Shown: positions 34,330-45,835 of the stretch, piece by piece
Position numbering within the stretch: the stretch's first letter is position 1
How the letters are laid out: each line of letters opens with the position of its first letter
DNA from: Russula earlei
Taxonomy: Eukaryota > Basidiomycota > Agaricomycetes > Russulales > Russulaceae
Length of the DNA: 64,000 nt
Assembly (NCBI GenBank): GCA_025769875.1
Contig: JAGFNK010000141.1
Coordinates: 1-64,000, forward strand
Direction of reading: 5' to 3'
Position numbers and translations under genes: made by a program
Notes under the pieces: generated by a model
What the model was told of the DNA's origin: nothing
Databases searched by the model: none
The model's input: the letters and a program-made list of their open reading frames with translations, nothing else

Positions 34330-37300
34330 CTAACCCTGCCATGTAGTTCGGACGGGTACCCTTGTTCGGACACTTGAGATCTCTCCCTCGATTCAAGCTC
34401 AATCAGCATAAAACTTCTCATAGCACTTACTATACTGTATCTTAATGTATCCAATATATTCTTTTGCTGAAAGCCTTTGTGGTTCGTTGAGATCAAAAAA
34501 ATAGCAGTCGGTCACGCCTGCCGTCCAATGCCGCATCGGAGTTTCTATGGTTCCAAAATAGGTTAGATATGGATCTGGTGATCATGGCAAGCTATAGACA
34601 TAAAAGGAAATGACCAATTACTTAATGACATCTTATCTATAGCAGCACACATACTGTACGCGTTTATAGTAGCACAACGCGACACAACACGCTAGTGCAC
34701 TAGCGCAAATGGAGTTCGCATATCACGTCGCGTCTCTGTTGACTGTTAAACCATGCCACCTGTGAGACAGAAAACAACACACCAGCGAGATAAGCATACA
34801 AATGACCCAAACTACGAAAACAACATTCAAGCAGCGATCCAAGGCATCAACTCAGGGAGATATAAATCATTTAGAGCTGCTGCAAGGGACACAGGAGTAA
34901 GTTGCACTGGAACATTCACACCACTTCTACTTAACAGGCAACCTAGATCCCACTCTCAACTCTGACAGATCGTGCTAAGGGCCGCCATGCAAGTTATGCT
35001 GAAGGAGCTGCCAAAAGGCAACTGCTTGATGCTCCACAAGAAGCAGCACTTATCCATTGGGTCAAGCAACGAGCATCAATGGGTGCGCCTTATACTGCAA
35101 AGGAGATCCAAGCAGAGGCTTCTGCGATCTTGGACAAGAATGTGTCAAAGAGATGGCACAGAAACCTAGCCAAACGACATCCAGATCTGTGCTCTGCAAA
35201 GCCTGTACGACTTGATCCAAAACGCGCCAAGAACTTCGATAAAACAGTCATTGGCGACTACTTTAAGAAGCTAGAAGGGCTCCATGCAAGTTTCCCTGGT
35301 GGGATCCCCCCAGAACACATCTGGAATATGGATGAGAAGGGGATACAAATGGGAGGTGGTCGAAAAAAGAGTGGAAGGAAGTACTACTATCTCAAGAGCC
35401 AGCGGACTAAATATCGCCTCCAGAGCGATAATCTGGAGCTGGTTACAGTGATTGAATGTGTTTCAGCTGCTGGAGAGGTGGTTCCACCATCATTCTGTCT
35501 CCAAGATGGCTGCATGCCTGACATGAGACACTATCTTCGGGATGATGAGTGGGGCAGGTATGTGCCTTATCAGTTGGTCATGTGTATTAGTTTCTGATGA
35601 TCAATCAAGTCTCTATGTGTCCAAATCAGGATGGACTGATGCCTTCAATTGCGAAAATTGGATCCGCCAGGTCTTTATCCCATATGCAAAGGCACATCAA
35701 GTGGACAATACAAAGCCCATTGTCCTCACAATGGATGGACATCATACACATGAAATGCCCCAAATAAAGCAGATGATCTACGAACATCTTGACCAGGAAA
35801 ACATTGAAATAATCATATTCTGCTTTCCTGCCAAGACCACACATAAATGCCAGCCATTAGATGTGAAGATCTTTGCATCTGTTGATCGCAAATGGCAGGA
35901 CACTTGTGCTGATTATGCCAGGCGTGGAATTCCGATCAATCGGTTTACAGTGATTCCTGCATATATCCATGGTACTAGGGGTGCCTTCACCAAAGATCTC
36001 ATCGCTTCAGCATTCAGAGCAACTGGCCTCTACCCTGTCAACCATGCAGTCTTCACTGAGGAAGATTTCGCTCCGAGTCATGCCTCATCCACAATCTCAC
36101 ATGTACCCACATCATTCCCATCCGAATTCCCCTCATCCGACCCAATAGATCCCTCAGATAATGATTGGTGCCCAAGATCGGACTCAGATTACTCTGATCC
36201 TGGTGACAGTGACCAAGATATGAACGCATCGGATCCAGATCTTGTGGAATCAGCTGATGATCCTCCACAATCTGATCTGCCAGTTGAAGCGACAGATGTG
36301 GAGCCTAGAGATGCTGCTTCTGGATTCATGATTGCCTTAGCCAATCTGGAGTCAGAAGCACATCATATAACACGCTCTACAACAGCTGATCTTGCGATCA
36401 AAGCACTGATAACTCCAAAAATCATCTCATTCGGTGAAGATAGATCACTATCTCACAAGGATCTCTTAACAAAACTAAGGCTGGTCCGGACACAGCTCCT
36501 CGACACCCAGCAAGCCCTTGGTCATACCATCTCCCAGCTTAGTGCAGCAAATGCACACTGCACCTCAATCAACCGAGAGCTGCAGTTTGTCAGGGTGCAG
36601 CTGGACAATGTACAGAAAAGGAAGCAGCGTGGGTCGACAAGGATCAAGGCACGCTTTGTAACATCAAGAGGACTCCGTGCCGAATTTGAGAAGGAGGATG
36701 CTGAGAGAGCTGAACGTGAACACATTGCTGCTGAGAAGCACCAGAAACGAGAGGCTGAGCAGGCACAACATGAACTTCAAGTTGTGCATGATGCTTCAAA
36801 TCGATCATTCAAAGGACGGCTGGCTTCTTATAAGAAGGACGATCTCCGAGCACTTGCCCTTGCTCTCGGGCTGTCAGATAAAGGTACAAATGCAGAAATA
36901 CTATCTCACATCAAGGGTCACTTTGATCAACACCCAGATCTTCAGATCAATCCACGGTTTTCTGGGTTATTCACTCGATCATCACATCACACCACTCACG
37001 ACACAAGCATCACTAAGGCACCATCAGACAAAGAATCTTGTGTGGAACCCTCCCCAACTCATTTACAACCTGCTGATGCAAATACAGCCTCAATTTCGTA
37101 TGGCGTTCGGCTCAATTACGCCCATCAGTACCCCACATATGTGTCTTATCAACCCGGGCCGCATCTTCCCGGGCCACATCTTCCTGGGCCAGTTCCAAAT
37201 CTTGATTCTAATCAGTAGTCATTAAAACACTTCCTCATAACTTTACAAAGTCACTCATTTTGATTGATATCACACTTAAAGGCCATCTAATTGATATATC

Positions 37301-37465
37301 TATATCTAATGTATATACAATTGGTACAACTGAGTAGCGTGCATTTCACGCATTTAGCAATTGCCGAGCGGGGTTACATCTTGGCTTGGCGGAGTTACAA
37401 ACAAGCCCGTGACATGTGTGACTGTCCGAACAAGGGTGCCCGTCCGAACTACATGGCAGGGTTAG
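34330..37465 (+). mobile_element. Pogo/Fot-type Tc1-mariner transposon, apparently intact
   Basis: The 3,136-bp element has about 43-bp inverted repeats, CTAACCCTGCCATGTAGTTC on the left and the inverse on the right, differing at one or two bases. TA is duplicated at 34328-34329 and 37466-37467. It carries one undamaged transposase gene (34753-37218). It inserted inside the inverted repeat of element W. Confidence 0.92.
34753..37218 (+). CDS. Pogo-type transposase (HTH_psq, CENP-B-like HTH, DDE_1)
   Basis: Cuts and inserts the element at TA sites. Three exons: 34753-34896, 34947-35557 and 35610-37218, with GT-AG introns of 50 and 52 nt, joining in frame to 787 residues. The N-terminus has a psq helix-turn-helix (NNIQAAIQGINSGRYKSFRAA, DTGIPLSTLTDRAKGRH). 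A CENP-B-like domain follows (ALIHWVKQRA, KRWHRNLAKRHPDL). The catalytic acids are in IWNMDEKG, LTMDGHHTH and KTTHKCQPLDV, the pogo DDD arrangement. The C-terminus has a long coiled coil (about 36,440-36,790), a short Asp/Leu motif region and a Pro/His-rich tail with PGPHLPG repeats. No break is seen. Confidence 0.92.
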
Positions 37466-37471
37466 TAGTAT

Positions 37472-37681
37472 CTCGCGTTTCTCTCTTCGGACGTGTGCTT
37501 ACCTAAGTCTCCCACGTTCGAACCCTGAGTACCGTACGCGGGCGGTGACACGACCAGCACTTTGCTTACCCTCGACGTCCTCGCGTCCTGCATTGTTTCG
37601 GTTTCCCTTTCATCTCATTTTGTCATCTTCCATTCACCATCCCGATTTTACCCTATGTCCTCCCCATTCATTCTCGAATTC
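37472..37681. other. Junction sequence before B3, duplicated before B5
   Basis: From about 37,588 (TCCTGCATTGTTTCGG) to the EcoRI-like GAATTC at 37,677 the sequence is nearly identical to 51,712-51,805. In both places it leads into the same internal point of gene B. Confidence 0.6.
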
Positions 37682-37916
37682 GACTTCCGACGCGAGCAGC
37701 GTGGCGCAAGGGGACGGGCACGGGAGGCCGGCGATGCGCTATGCGGCGCGGCATACGGCCCTCGCGTGCATCCTCGCACACAGCTACAGCTCGAGGGATC
37801 TGGCGCCGGGCAGTCCCCGTGCGTTCGGCGCCGCCTCGCCGGATTCGCTCGAGGACGGTGCGTGGGTTGGGGGAATCGAGCAGCGCCTCGCGGGCTCCTC
37901 TGCCGATAAGAGATGA
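37682..37916 (+). pseudogene. Gene B3: C-terminal remnant
   Basis: Only the last 78 or so codons of family B remain (SDASSVAQGDGHG to LAGSSADKR and stop), with a short deletion in the ARVERILAH region. It starts abruptly after GAATTCGAC. Gene A3 follows 227 bp downstream. Confidence 0.8.
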
Positions 37917-38142
37917 TGTCGACGATGACGCGCGTTGCGGAGGTGATACTGGTTTGGTTTCTTAATTAATTAATTAAGAGCATGATGATGGCTTGGGTTT
38001 CTACAACGAACAGTTGAGCTCTAATCCAGCGGACCTTAAAATGTTACAAGGAACATGCGGCCAGGCTCTGCACGAGGCTATGTGCAAGGTCCTTATCTTT
38101 ACCGAGTGCTTCCCCGCATCTTCATCCCCTCCGGCCTTAACG

Positions 38143-39513
38143 ATGATCGTCCTTCTCTCCATTCTCGCTGCTATCCGCGCGTCCCCCATCGTCCAAACAT
38201 CACCACCTCTCGTCTCTCTTGACCAACTTCATCACGCACCGTCATGCGACGATCCTCACGGGTGCAGGTCGTTCTGGGACATCATACGGAGCTGTATCAT
38301 CACCATATTCCTCTGCGTATGGGTCTCCGTGCACCCAAACATCCCGAGCCCCGACGAGACGTGGCCCCAAGTCGCGGTCCGACGGGTGGGGCTCATGCTA
38401 TCCGCCATTGTTGCGCCGGAGATCATGGTCGCGTGGGCGTTGAAACAAAGGGTGACCGCGGCTACCTTGGCAAGGATGCACAAAGGTGAGGGTTCCTAAG
38501 CAGACTGTGGGCAACGGCCTATGATGACGACCAGGCCTGCCTAGGGGAAGGATGGACGACCACTCACGGATTCTTCGCGACCATGGGAGGGTTCATAGAG
38601 TACGATGGGAACCGGCCCGTTCGAGTGCTGTTGCCCGACCAGCTGGGATCTTATTCCCTGACGGGCAATGGAGACTTCCCGAGGATTGCAAAGGCAGAGA
38701 TCGAAGACAGGAGCAAGGGAGACGCCGTTTCGAAAACGCTGGTCGTCTTGCAAACCGGCTGGTTTGTGACGCAATGCATCGCGCGAGGCATCCGAGGCTT
38801 GCCGGTTACGGAACTGGAGCTGGTCACGGTTGCCTTCGCGACCCTCAATTTCGTGATATATCTCCTGTGGTGGGACAAGCCTCTGAACGTACGCTGCGGT
38901 GTGCGAGTATACAAGAAGCGACGGACGGAACAGCCCGATGAGGATGTGGATGGCAAAGTTGCCGACCCGGTTGGATTTTGGGCGACACTAGGAGATGCGC
39001 TTTTTTAAAAAGCTTCCAGCTGCGATTGTCCGTGGGCCTTCCTTTAATGGAGATTCTCATGACACGCCTTGGCTTGTCCGTATCCTCCTGTGGCCCCTCT
39101 TGAAGCCCTTGTCGGTTTTTGGCGGAGAAGCGAGCGATAACTCGACGAGAGTCGCCACGTTTTATTCTGGAGCAGAGGTCACTGACTTGGAGAGGGATGA
39201 TAAAATTGCGATGACAGTTGTCTTTGCCACCGCGTTGACCTTTGGGGGTATTCACTGCACTGGATGGTCATTCGCTTTTCCCTCAAGCACAGAGCGGATC
39301 CTCTGGCGTGTCGCTTCAGTCTACATAACAGCAGCCCCGGCTCTGTTTATCATGATCGCCAGCATGGCTGATGATACGATGTTTAATATGTTTTTATCCT
39401 CATATATACTGGGCCGACTAGTGTTGCTTGTCCTACCTTTCCTGAGTCTCAGATCTCTTCCTACTGCGGCCTACCATGTTGTACACTGGACTTTACACAT
39501 TCCTCATGTGTAA
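38143..39513 (+). pseudogene. Gene A3: multi-pass membrane protein with one frameshift
   Basis: The ATG at 38143 begins the A signal peptide. The first exon ends HKG at about 38,486 with donor GTGAGG, and the acceptor is CCTGCCTAG at about 38,545. The second part is open through GVQ-type core and WWDKPLNVRC up to GDALF, where a run of six T (39001-39006) creates TAA. A5 has five T at the same position and stays open there. After the break the rest of the family is intact to PHV and stop at 39513. It is either a very young pseudogene or a homopolymer sequencing error. Confidence 0.85.
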
Positions 39514-41095
39514 TCCATACCTCTATGACCAGCCCATCATGATGGCTTACCACGACGCAACTGGTACATGATACTCGAGAGAGACAAGCCTGGCAATTGT
39601 CTGTCTCCCATATCCTCAACACCGTGTGCCAATTTTGTCAAGCATGCGCTGCCCTTTATCTGCTGAGGGAAAACGCATCAACACCTTGGTGAGTAAATAT
39701 TAATATTTCATTGTGTTCTCTCATGGAGCAGCCTATCACAAAACGATCAAGGACACGCTATTAGTGCCATGTATTCAGACATTCCAGATAGGTTTCCTTG
39801 CCACTGCGTCCCCACCAGCTTCCGAGACGGCCATGAGTCAGAGTATGACGATCCTAGCCATACACCAACAACGAGGTCCAGCAACGGAGATATCTGATAT
39901 GCACCACCGATTTTGACCGACATCTGTAAAGGTGATGCTGTGATCATCCAGTTCATGATCAGTCAGGCACCACTGCATCGCATCCGCCGTTATTCTCAAT
40001 TACTACTGCATCAACCTAGCCTAGATCCACGACACTCGCGCCCTTGACAAACAAACGCACCGATGCTGTGGAGGCGCCGAAGGCCACTTTCCGATTTCAG
40101 ACGGACGAGGGGAAGGAAGAGCAAAGAACGAGCGAGTTTTTTGGGCGCAAATCAATTAAACGATGACAGATGACACCCTCGCGTTTGGGGACATGGGCGC
40201 GGTTCTATGGACAGGACGAGCTAAATTGCTCGCCCTGCAGATGTCATGTTTTTGAGTTTGAGGACACGAGGTGGATTGACAGATAAAAATGGGGCGGATT
40301 TAAAACTCAGACAAAACAGCCGCACGTGGAGCCACTCGCGTGGTGTATTTGTATGTGCCGTTTGCGCCGCCCAGAACTCCTTCGCCGCAGCGCAAGCCCC
40401 GCGCTTATCCCAATCTGGTCCCACGAGGCCTACTGCGAGACTAGGACGCGCGAAAGAAGCAAAAAAGATCCTACGATCTGAAAGATTTTGGACGAGGATA
40501 AACCACACAACGTACAAAAAGGAAATGAGCGGTTCAATGGGCGAAGACTTGTAGACGGTCCAGAGTGGGCAAACAAATCTGTGTCGAAAGTGCCCGGCCG
40601 CCGGCAGACCAGATTTCAATCTGTCTTTTTTCATGCGGGTTACGGTCCTGTTGCCCCTTTCCTTCCTCCCACTTCACGCCGCGCCAACTCGTGGCTCATC
40701 ATCGTCGGATTTGCTGCTGATGTATCTTTAGCCTCGCAAAGCTCTTGTACTTCCGAGTCGCCCACAAACAGACAACCTTTTACACCTTATTTTGCACATA
40801 ATAAGCACGGTCTGTCCGGTGGCCTCACGCGACGCTCGATGCAAAATAAACAGGGGTAACCCCATTTCACTGGGACCCCAAGCTCATAATAATAACAAAA
40901 TCACTTGGTATCCCAGCCGCAATGAGATCCTCCAACGGTTATCCGAGTCCTCATTTCTTCTGAGAGCAGGAGAGAAAATGTGGTAGAGGACAGGAGAATG
41001 GGTTGGGTGGATGTTATTGGGCCAACGAGAAGTGATAAAATACCGAATACAAAATGAATGCAAAGTGTGGGAGTACGTGGAGCCCCCCTCAAGGA
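39514..41095. other. A3 3' flank and permease 3' spacer
   Basis: 39,514-40,445 is the 3' flank shared with A6 (53,621-54,842), including GACGGACGAGGGGAAG and GTTTTTGAGTTTGAGGAC. 40,446-41,095 is single-copy spacer with no gene recognised; AATAATAACAAAATC near 40,895 is probably a 3' processing region. Confidence 0.5.
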
Positions 41096-43463
41096 TTAGC
41101 TTTTCCAAGAATTCTGTTTTCTCTTGATGCCAGTATCGGCTCCGAGTCGCAAGTATTGGCGCCTTTTCCTTTCCTCTGCGAATAGACCCTTGCCATTAAC
41201 ACTCACATAACCGATGTATGCATGTTGTGCGCTCACCTTCGACGTGATTCACTGGGCCGGTGAACCACTTGCGGGCGCTGACAGCCCAGAACACGAGGGC
41301 GTAGGCAAGCACTACGCCGACGGCGACGGGCGCGTAGTTGAACGTCTGCGCATTGATGGGGTTGACCTGCGGAAGGCAAAATACAATCGAGATGAAGCCT
41401 ATCCAGACCACCACGGTGATCGCGACCGGGTACGAGAGCTTTCCGAGATGGAAAGGACCTCGCACGAATCCGTCCGCATTGATCACACGCAAGGCGATAG
41501 GCACGCCTGTCACAACTTAGTCCATGCCTGGGAAGGAAGGAGGGCTCGAATGCGTACCATAGGAAATGTAAAGTCCGATTGTGGTGATGGACGTAGCGGC
41601 ATTGAAGGCAACTTGACTGCCAAGACTAGGCAGGCCCAGCATGAAACTCAGCGCGCAGGAGAGCCACACTAGATGCAAAACCATTAGCACTTCTATTCCT
41701 TCATTTCGGAAGAGAAAATCTGTGAATGAACGAACCAGTGCGAACCGGAAAACGACTATCAACTTTGTGGAAGAACTTGGAGCCTGGGATGGCACCGTCG
41801 CGACAAAAGGCGTATATCATCCGCGAATTGGATGTTACAGCAAAAGTCCTGCCCATGCACACAGTGTAACGCGTAAACGTGAGCATGGAAAATTACTGTG
41901 GGTGTGGAAATAGATCTAGCCTTACCCGCACCAGAACATCATCGTGCCGAACACGATCACCTGTCAGAACCCGTCATGAATATGTTGTCAATACCAACCT
42001 TGTCATGAGATCTGACTAGCCTGACTCACCAATAAGACGATAGCGCCTCTCTCGCCCACGGTGTCCAAGAAAATTTGCGCCACTGGCTGACCCGTCGGGG
42101 ATGAGACCGTCTTTTGGTAATCTTGGATCGAGAAAAGCAATCTCAGTATCAGAAACCAGCCGAGGACCGCAGAGACAGCAAACGACATGACGATACCGAT
42201 CGGTCCCGTCATGGCCGCATTGCGAGTCTCTTCAGTCATATGTACACTTGCATCGAAACCTGAAATCGTCATTGATATAAACGGAACATGTGCTTTGACC
42301 TGTCATGGTATATTGGGCCATGAGAAGCCCAATGACCGCGACGTAGACAGGGCTTGCTCGTTGGGACCAACCAACACCATCGACACCAGTACCGTCGATG
42401 AATGTCCCAAAGACAAACTCGCTGCTCTGGGGCCTCGGAGCCGTCGCAAGGACAGCAGTAACGAGGAACAGGGTGCCAAAGATTTGCCACCACACTGATA
42501 TATTGTTCAAGTACTTGAGAAAGCGCACGCCAAAGGTGTTGATTATTCCTAGGACGGGGTTGGTCGGGGTCGAATGACACAAAGGGAATATGGCAGCATT
42601 CTACCTTGGGTGATAATAATGCCAGCGTAGATCGCTATTGTCTTGTAGGAGCTCGGTTGGTAGTTTGCGCCGATGGTGGCAGCTGTGGAGATGAAATCGG
42701 CACATGCGAAACTGGGAGAGGGAACGCAAGTTGGTCAGAGATTGGTGTACGATCGGTGACCGAATGACATCGTACGCAACGCCCGTTGTGATTGAGACCT
42801 GTCCCAGAAGGTTGAACCAACCAGTGATCCAGGACGCGAACGGAGCGCTCTGAAGGCTCGAGAGCTTCGCCGCCCAGAAATAGGTTCCTCCACTGGTCGG
42901 ATATGCGCTGCAGATCTCTGAAGCTAGGGTCACAAAATGGGATGCTTCGAGGAAGGCAGAGAGAACGTGCCTGCCTGCCATGGAGAAGCCGACCAACAAC
43001 GTGAAGAAGCCTTTTTATCAACAGGTGAATCACTGCCTCTGAGACATAAGAGAATGAATGGCCCCACTGATGATGAGCCATCCCCATACCATGACAGCCG
43101 GGCCGCCAGCGGTCTGCAAATCATCAGATGGGAATACGATAGCCAGTACCCTGAGAGATGCTGACCAGGCCAAAGAGAAACAAGGAGCTGACACCGGTGA
43201 CGACACTGACGATAGAAAACGAGACACCAAAGTTCTGCGGGGCGCGCTCTCTCAGCGTCCATGCAACGAGCGTAATCCTTTGACGCGGTCTCACCTGCAA
43301 CAAGCCCAAATTCCGCCTGGACGTCGGCAAGCACGGTAAACTTCGCAACACGAAGGCGACATTATGGGAGTCGAACGCACCGGAGCTCCTGCTTGTACCC
43401 CATCGTTGCCAGTTTCGCCTCATCCTTCTTGTGAATAGCCCCTACCTCTGCATCCTGACCCAT
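41096..43463 (-). CDS. APC-superfamily amino acid / GABA / choline permease
   Basis: Plasma-membrane or vacuolar amine/amino acid transporter of the fungal amino acid-choline (AAT/ACT, Uga4/Hnm1-like) type. The ATG at 43463 opens MGQDAEVGAIHKKDEAKLATMG. Next come NFGVSFSIVSVVTGVSSLF (TM1), TAGGPAVMVWGWLI (TM2), EICSAYPTSGGTYFWAAK (the family signature), WITGWFNLLGQ, GFDASVHMTEETRNA, VTSNSRMIYAFCRDGAIPG and LSYPVAITVVVWIGFIS. The last intron (donor after HVE, GTGAGC) leads to EERKRRQYLRLGAD and TAA at 41096. Many 50-70 nt introns separate the exons. About twelve helices are expected. No damage found. Substrate cannot be told from sequence. It lies opposite in strand to the A/B array around it. 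Confidence 0.88.
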
Positions 43464-44347
43464 CGTCGTCGGTCAGTGTTTGTAATTTCCAATCTGGGAT
43501 GGTACTTGTGGCAGTCGGATTATAGAATGGTGTTGCGCAGGTTGTAGCAAAACTCGCCCCTTGGGAAGCGTGCGGGCGATAGAGGAAAGATAGTTCTGCA
43601 GTTGATCAAAGCCGTCATGAAGTACTTATGGGAATTGAGACTGAAAAGAAGGTCCAGCACGAGGGGGGGGCGATAAGGTTCAACTTGAAGGCGAAGATGT
43701 TTTCTAACTTTGATAGGCAATAATGTATCCGCTGTCTTCAATTGTGCAAATATCCTAAGCACTTTCCATGTACCGGTTGTAGTTACCAGTGTCAGCCCTT
43801 CCGCTGAATGACGACTGTAGGGCTGTCACGGGCTCCATTTGATGGTGTTCCCCTTTCTTGGATTGTCGAGAGGATGTCATGCACCATGTTAGAGTTTGAG
43901 TTGTTCGAGTTGGCGCTGTAAAGCGGCATCCTTGGCTGATCACATCCCTTCCCTAACTAAACACAACGCCGCTACACAGGCAAGGTGTTTTCGGTGCTTC
44001 AAATATTTCATTACGTTTTCGCGTGACTATGGTGTGACTGTCCGGTATCGAGGTAGTTTAGTAAGCTGTTCGACGTCTTGGCCCGACCCCGAGGTGACCT
44101 ACTGTACAGTACAAGACTCATTGCAGGACGCGAGTTTACTCGTACATTCAAGAGAACTACCTTTCCTGTCATTACTGGGATACATCCCGCTCCAACGAAC
44201 ATTGGGAAATTTACCATTCCTTGCCTTGCCCAGCTCCCCAGGCAGTCTCACCCAAACGTGCGGCGCTGAACGAGGCTGTGGCTTGGGTGCACAGTCCTTA
44301 GTCCTTATATTTTCTCATCTTCGTTTCCCCGCCTCTTCATCCTCTAC
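43464..44347. other. Spacer between permease and truncated A4
   Basis: Probably the permease promoter. No gene recognised; short open frames here lack motifs. Confidence 0.4.
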
Positions 44348-44773
44348 GATGGATCGTCCTCCTTGCCATTCTTGCTGCTACCCGTGCATCCCTCATCGGC
44401 CAAACATCACCACCTCGTCTCTCTTGACCAAGTTCATGCCCAACCGTCGTGCGACGATCCTCACGGGTGCAGGTCGCTCTGGGACATCATACGGAGCAGT
44501 ATCATCACCTTATTCCTCTGCGTATGGGTCTCCGTGCACCCAAACATCCCGAGCCCCGACGAGACGTGGTCCCAAGTCGCGGTCCGACGGGTGGGGCTCA
44601 TGCTCGCCACCGTTTTTGTGCCGGAGTTCATGGTCGCGTGGGTGTTGAGACAACGGGCTGGTCGCGGCCAGCTTGGCAAGGAAACACAAAGGGGGGGGGG
44701 GGGTTCCTAAGCAGACTGTGGGCAACGGCCCATGATGATGACCAGGCCTGCCTAGGGGAAGGATGGACGATGG
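44348..44773 (+). pseudogene. Gene A4: 5' third only, fused to block C2
   Basis: An extra G directly after ATG shifts the frame at the start. The SLWDI/VWVSVHPNIPSPDE region is recognisable. The intron donor is replaced by a run of 14 or so G (44,691-44,704). The copy stops after GEGWT and joins the C block (CTGGCTCTCTTGCACGTCGA) near 44,774-44,815. Confidence 0.85.
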
Positions 44774-45835
44774 CCATTGCTTTCCCGGACGGGTGGCCAT
44801 CCATCGCTCGTCTGGCTCTCTTGCACGTCGAGCTTTGCGTACTCCTCGTCAATAATTCGGAGGTCTAACAGTGCGACGCAACGTGAAGGCGGTATGTCTC
44901 AACACCGGCCTCCTTTTAAAGGAGATGAGCCCCACGCTCCCTCCACACTAGGTCCTTGTCACGGCGTTTCATCTGCAGAAAGCATCGACCCGCACGCATC
45001 AAAGTTGGCTTGAATGTGTACCTTGATGGCTATGAAACCCTCCGTTGCCTCAAACTTTGCTCTGGGACTCTTCGTTCAGTGGTGTATAGTCGATAAAACG
45101 TTGCCGCATTGATCGCGCAAGGCGCCATCGAATGAGACGCGACTAGGCATACCTCTTTCTTCACACACCGCATGATCGCCTAATATCCGACTGCTCACCC
45201 CGGTTGGTCTACTTCTCGCGTCACCCGAGCACGCCACGCCCACAATTATGGAATGAAGTGGCAACATTCCGTGCCTGATTTGATTCGATCAGACATGTGT
45301 GTTCGTTCTCTCCTGCGAAGCACGTCACACGTACTTACGTCGAGGTTTAGAACCTTCTATCCCCACTCGGCCAGAGGTCCTTGCTTCTCTGGCGCTCGAC
45401 GGATGATATCAAGTCTTGCCTCCCTCTGACCGGGCGAATTCTCTCTGTCTGGAAGAACGCGCTCCTGGAAGATCGCTACGGAGACGTTCGGAGCGCTTTC
45501 AACGCCGTTTTGTTCACCGGTCCCTCCCTTTCACGCCTGGCGTGCGTTGCGTTACGTCATGGTGCTGTAGGAGGAGCTTCCGGTGGACAATGGGATTTCG
45601 AGTCAGCACATGAGAAATGTCTACCAACCCTTGCCCCAGATACCGTGTATTGCACGATGGGTTACCACTTGCCAGTTACCAGAGAAACTTGAATGAGATA
45701 TCCAGGTTGGACGGTGAGAGACGGTCCTTTATAATTTGACCTACGGGAGGTGCCTGTTTGTCCGTCTTCGGGTCTCATGGGAGAGTCATCTGACCGGTGT
45801 ATTATGTGAGCAAGGGGGGGCGATGATCACCCAGG
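44774..45835 (+). other. Conserved block upstream of B4 (block C2)
   Basis: Second copy of the 15,561-16,760 block. It keeps VWKNALLEDRYGDVRSAFNA and VLFTGPSLSRLACVALRHG but the first open frame (VNNSEV) is interrupted. Its repeated occurrence directly upstream of B marks it as part of the ancestral repeat unit. Function unknown. Confidence 0.4.

Larger units (their letters stand above)
33777..37471. repeat. Inverted-repeat element (W) split by the pogo insertion
   Basis: ATACTATCACCTATGGGGAA plus about 25 further bases at 33,777-33,821 recurs inverted at about 34,283-34,329, and the last bases (GTAT) resume after the pogo element at 37,466-37,471. Without the insertion it would be a roughly 560-bp non-autonomous element. 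No coding capacity recognised in 33,822-34,280. Confidence 0.6.

Noticed and set aside
37504..37560. GTTCGAACCC, possible tRNA B box
   Set aside because: The match is a palindrome around GTTCGAAC; neither strand gives a T-stem or an A box at the right distance.
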